Source of the DNA: Erysipelotrichaceae bacterium
GTDB taxonomy: Bacteria > Bacillota_I > Bacilli_A > Erysipelotrichales > Erysipelotrichaceae
Assembly (NCBI GenBank): GCA_017561615.1
Contig: JAFZBT010000043.1
Coordinates: 1-43,057 of the forward strand
DNA: 43,057 nt
Direction: 5' to 3'
Every line of letters starts with the position of its first letter. The stretch's first letter is position 1. A program made the position numbers and the translations under genes. Below the pieces are notes generated by a model. It did not search any database. It worked only from the letters and a program-made list of their open reading frames with translations, and had not been told where the DNA came from. Positions 40,415 through 43,057 of the stretch are shown piece after piece.

Positions 40415-43057
40415 ATGGATAAGATCCAGTTTAACGTAGACGATCTTCCGGAAACTCCGGCCGTGTCCGCTGAAGAGGAAGAAAAGATAAAGATGAAACA
40501 GCTGAAGGAAAAGAAGAGGGCCAGATACCAGAGGTCCGTCAAGAGAAGAAGGATCATCAACGGCCTGATGGGCTTTGTTGTTTTCTGTGTTCTTCTCGGC
40601 GCTCTTTCCGGCGTCAGCGTAATCAAGGTAATCCTGTCAAAGACAGATGTTGAGCTTGACACCAGTGATCTGCGCTCTACCGACTCATCGCTTATCTACG
40701 ACGATCAGGGCGAACAGATCGCCATTGTCGGCGCTGAAACCCGTATATCCTATCCTTATGATTCGCTGCCACAGTCCGTCGTCGATGCCTTCATCGCCGT
40801 TGAGGACTCGCGTTTCTTTGAGCATACCGGCTTTGACGTTCCGCGTTTCGCCAAGGCTTTCCTGGAAAATATCAGGACATTAAGCTTTGCCCAGGGCGGT
40901 TCCACCCTTACCATGCAGGTCATCAAGAACACCTACTTCGCGGTCGACACCATTGCGGAGAAAGGCATTGACCGAAAGGTTCAGGAAATATACTACTCTC
41001 TCAAGATCAACAATATCGTTTCCAAGGAGAAAATCTTTGAACTGTACGTTAACAAGGTAAACTTCGGAGCCAATGCCCGCGGCATTCAGGTTGCCTCACA
41101 GTATTATTTCGGCAAGGACTGTACTGAACTTACGACAGTCGAGTCCGCCATGCTGGCCGGCATCATCAACGCTCCTAACAAATATAATCCCTATTACGAT
41201 CTCAAGGAGTGTACCAACCGTACCAAGTCCGTTCTTTATCAGATGTGGAACCATGGCTACATTACCGAAGATGAATACAAATACAACTGCAACATTAAGA
41301 TCGAAAACCTGCTCAAGGGCCGTGTTGATAAGCCCTATGGAACAGGTAGGACTGTTGACTATCAGGCTTACATCGACGTCGTTCTGGCAGAGATAGCTGA
41401 AATATATGACATCAACCCCTATAATACGGCCGTCCGCATCTATACGGGAATGAACAAGAAGGTTCAGGAATACTGTGATGAACTTTCCCGCGGTAACGTC
41501 ATAAAGTTCCCCAATGACTATGCGAACGTATCACTGGTACTGCTTCAGAACTATACCGGTCTGATCGTCGGTCTGTGCGGCGGACGTGACTATGACGGCG
41601 TCAAGATGTTCAACTACGCTTACGATAACCGCGTCAACCCCGGTTCTACATCCAAGGGAATCCTGACTTATCCCATGGCTTTTGAGTATACGCCTCTGGG
41701 AACTAACTACTACATTGAAGACGCCCCCATGAACTGGGCCGGTTCGTCTCAGCGGATCACCGGTGACCATGGATATGCCGGCGACGTTTCCGTTCAGCGT
41801 GCCTTTACCTCTTCATATAACGTCTGCGCTGTAAAGATGTTCAGATGGGTCTGTGAGACCGTCGGCATCGATACCATTGCTGAGTACATGAAGTCAGTGG
41901 GAATCGACGCCCGGGTCGCCAACGGCATCAACGAACAGTATGCCATCGGTGAACAGAACTTCCTGATCTCACCGATCCAGCTCGCTGCCGCGGAAAGCGT
42001 CATTCTTTCCAGCGGACTGTACACCCAGCCGCATACGATCACCAGGATCGAATTCATCAACTCCACCGAAGAACCTATCGTTGCCACTCCTTCCCAGACA
42101 CAGGCTCTTTCCGAAGGCGCGGCCTGGCTTACCAGATACCTTCAGCAGGTCAGTGTCAACGGTCACTCAACAGCATCCGACTGGAGAGCCAACGGCCGTC
42201 TTACGGAAATCAGGAGCAGCAAGTATACAGTCTACGGCAAGACCGGCACATCTCTGTATGACCGCAGTGTCAAGAGAAAGTACGGATATCCCAGTTCAGC
42301 CGCGAAAGACTGGCTGATGATCGGCGGAACAAATGACTTCAGCTTTGCCTTCTGGATGGGCTTTGATACCGGCCAGTACATTGACAAGACTACTTATATT
42401 TCTTCTGCCTATAAGCAGACACGAAATGACGGCAAGACTGTTCACGGACTGCTGGAAACCGCCTATGAAGCCTTCGGCGCTCCGAAGAACGTCAACAACA
42501 AGCCTTCAAGCGTCGTACAGATCAGCCATATCCGCGGTCTGTATCCCTATACCGCCGCACCTGATTACTGCAATCCTGACTACATCGTTACCAGTTATAT
42601 CCTGGCCGGCAACGCCAATGTCGCCAGCTATGAAACGACAATGGATATCGCTTCCATTAATTCATTTACCGCCAATTACAATGAGAATTCCAAGCAGCTC
42701 AACTGCACATGGGAATCCTATCCCGACCCCAACGCCCTGGTCGTTGCCCCGTCAACTAAAGAAATGGTTTACGGCAAGAACACCTATACGGGAGCCCGCG
42801 GCTTTGACCGCAGCTGGATCGACGGTGTCATAACCTATTGCGTTGACGTTACCAATACGGAGACTGGCGAGACTAAGTACTATTCCAATTCAACGCCTAC
42901 TGTTTCCTATACTCTTACCAATGATACAGCTAACGACATAGTCTATAATGTCACCGGATACTATGCCTACAGCGCCTCCGGCATACGTTCCAACAGCATC
43001 ACTGTCAGAGTCACCGTACCCGGAATACACGTTGAGCCTCCGGTCGATCCTGATCCG
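40415..43057 (+). CDS. Class A penicillin-binding protein, C-terminus beyond window
   Basis: 881 codons without a stop. A basic cytosolic tail (residues 1-47) and one membrane helix (about 48-74) precede the glycosyltransferase domain (VEDSRFFEHTGFD with Glu130; QGGSTLTMQVIKNTYF) and the transpeptidase domain: SxxK as PGSTSKG (Ser411, Lys414), SYN (467-469), KTG (609-611). From about 780 the sequence is a beta-rich, Fn3-like segment, ending in Pro-rich PPVDPDP. It polymerises and cross-links peptidoglycan. PBP1A/PonA type, in the recU-ponA arrangement. GGAGGG precedes the ATG; the stop of recU is adjacent (TAAATG). Confidence 0.93.
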   Translation, partial: MDKIQFNVDDLPETPAVSAEEEEKIKMKQLKEKKRARYQRSVKRRRIINGLMGFVVFCVLLGALSGVSVIKVILSKTDVELDTSDLRSTDSSLIYDDQGEQIAIVGAETRISYPYDSLPQSVVDAFIAVEDSRFFEHTGFDVPRFAKAFLENIRTLSFAQGGSTLTMQVIKNTYFAVDTIAEKGIDRKVQEIYYSLKINNIVSKEKIFELYVNKVNFGANARGIQVASQYYFGKDCTELTTVESAMLAGIINAPNKYNPYYDLKECTNRTKSVLYQMWNHGYITEDEYKYNCNIKIENLLKGRVDKPYGTGRTVDYQAYIDVVLAEIAEIYDINPYNTAVRIYTGMNKKVQEYCDELSRGNVIKFPNDYANVSLVLLQNYTGLIVGLCGGRDYDGVKMFNYAYDNRVNPGSTSKGILTYPMAFEYTPLGTNYYIEDAPMNWAGSSQRITGDHGYAGDVSVQRAFTSSYNVCAVKMFRWVCETVGIDTIAEYMKSVGIDARVANGINEQYAIGEQNFLISPIQLAAAESVILSSGLYTQPHTITRIEFINSTEEPIVATPSQTQALSEGAAWLTRYLQQVSVNGHSTASDWRANGRLTEIRSSKYTVYGKTGTSLYDRSVKRKYGYPSSAAKDWLMIGGTNDFSFAFWMGFDTGQYIDKTTYISSAYKQTRNDGKTVHGLLETAYEAFGAPKNVNNKPSSVVQISHIRGLYPYTAAPDYCNPDYIVTSYILAGNANVASYETTMDIASINSFTANYNENSKQLNCTWESYPDPNALVVAPSTKEMVYGKNTYTGARGFDRSWIDGVITYCVDVTNTETGETKYYSNSTPTVSYTLTNDTANDIVYNVTGYYAYSASGIRSNSITVRVTVPGIHVEPPVDPDP

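Noticed and set aside
1..43057. CRISPR arrays, tRNA or rRNA genes, insertion sequences, prophage
   Set aside because: No regularly spaced direct repeats, no tRNA cloverleaf between genes, and no transposase, integrase (other than Xer) or phage-like frame was seen; intergenic gaps are too short for most of these.

Overview
The window looks like a chromosomal housekeeping region of a Bacillota (Firmicutes) bacterium with mid-range GC. The evidence is PolC-type DNA polymerase III, Prp protease paired with an N-terminally extended L27, RnpM (YlxR), FakA, DivIB, two Asp23-family proteins, the RecU/class A PBP pair and AGGAGG-type ribosome binding sites. Compact gene clusters, a short IF2 and a shortened RibF suggest an Erysipelotrichia-like anaerobe. 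That placement is an inference; the phylum is much surer than the class. No tRNA, rRNA, CRISPR array, prophage or insertion sequence was seen, and no gene-free stretch exceeds 200 bases.

Layout, mostly on the minus strand. (1) 1-5728: asp23-nusB-xseA-xseB-ispA-tlyA-recN-xerD, read right to left, with xerD cut by the window edge. (2) 5779-7262: truB-ribF. (3) 7318-13160: an accessory block set between truB and rbfA, which are neighbours in many Bacillota: a TtcA-like tRNA thiolase (plus strand), LicD, an [FeFe]-hydrogenase-like iron-sulfur protein, an APH-fold kinase, and the pseudouridine pair psuK-psuG. (4) 13212-17805: rimP-nusA-rnpM-infB-rbfA. (5) 17901-19364: gdpD and a divergent TetR regulator. 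(6) 19394-24399: rnc-polC. (7) 24443-31192: murG-murB-divIB-asp23-fakA-recG. (8) 31253-34845: a phosphonate-type ABC importer phnD-phnC-phnE-phnE. (9) 34917-39643: rplU-prp-rpmA, then obgE, ruvA-ruvB and tatD. (10) 39842-43057: recU and a class A penicillin-binding protein, on the plus strand and cut by the window end.

Most genes serve translation and ribosome assembly (rimP, nusA, infB, rbfA, truB, tlyA, rplU, rpmA, obgE), DNA replication, repair and recombination (polC, recG, recN, ruvAB, recU, xseAB, xerD), and cell wall and division (murG, murB, divIB, PBP).

The most unusual signal is regulatory. Many transcription units carry an extended -10 box (roughly TGnTAnAAT) only 15-21 nt before the start codon, with the Shine-Dalgarno sequence squeezed between. 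Read literally, many mRNAs would have about 10-nt leaders beginning at or inside the Shine-Dalgarno. recU is the clearest case (TTGTCA, 17 nt, TATAAT), ttcA looks nearly leaderless, and rimP would begin with a hairpin hiding a Shine-Dalgarno. Other points to check are a RibF with almost no riboflavin-kinase domain, a PolC whose PHP metal site appears eroded, a NusA with a long charged tail, and a RecG with DEQQ in motif II.
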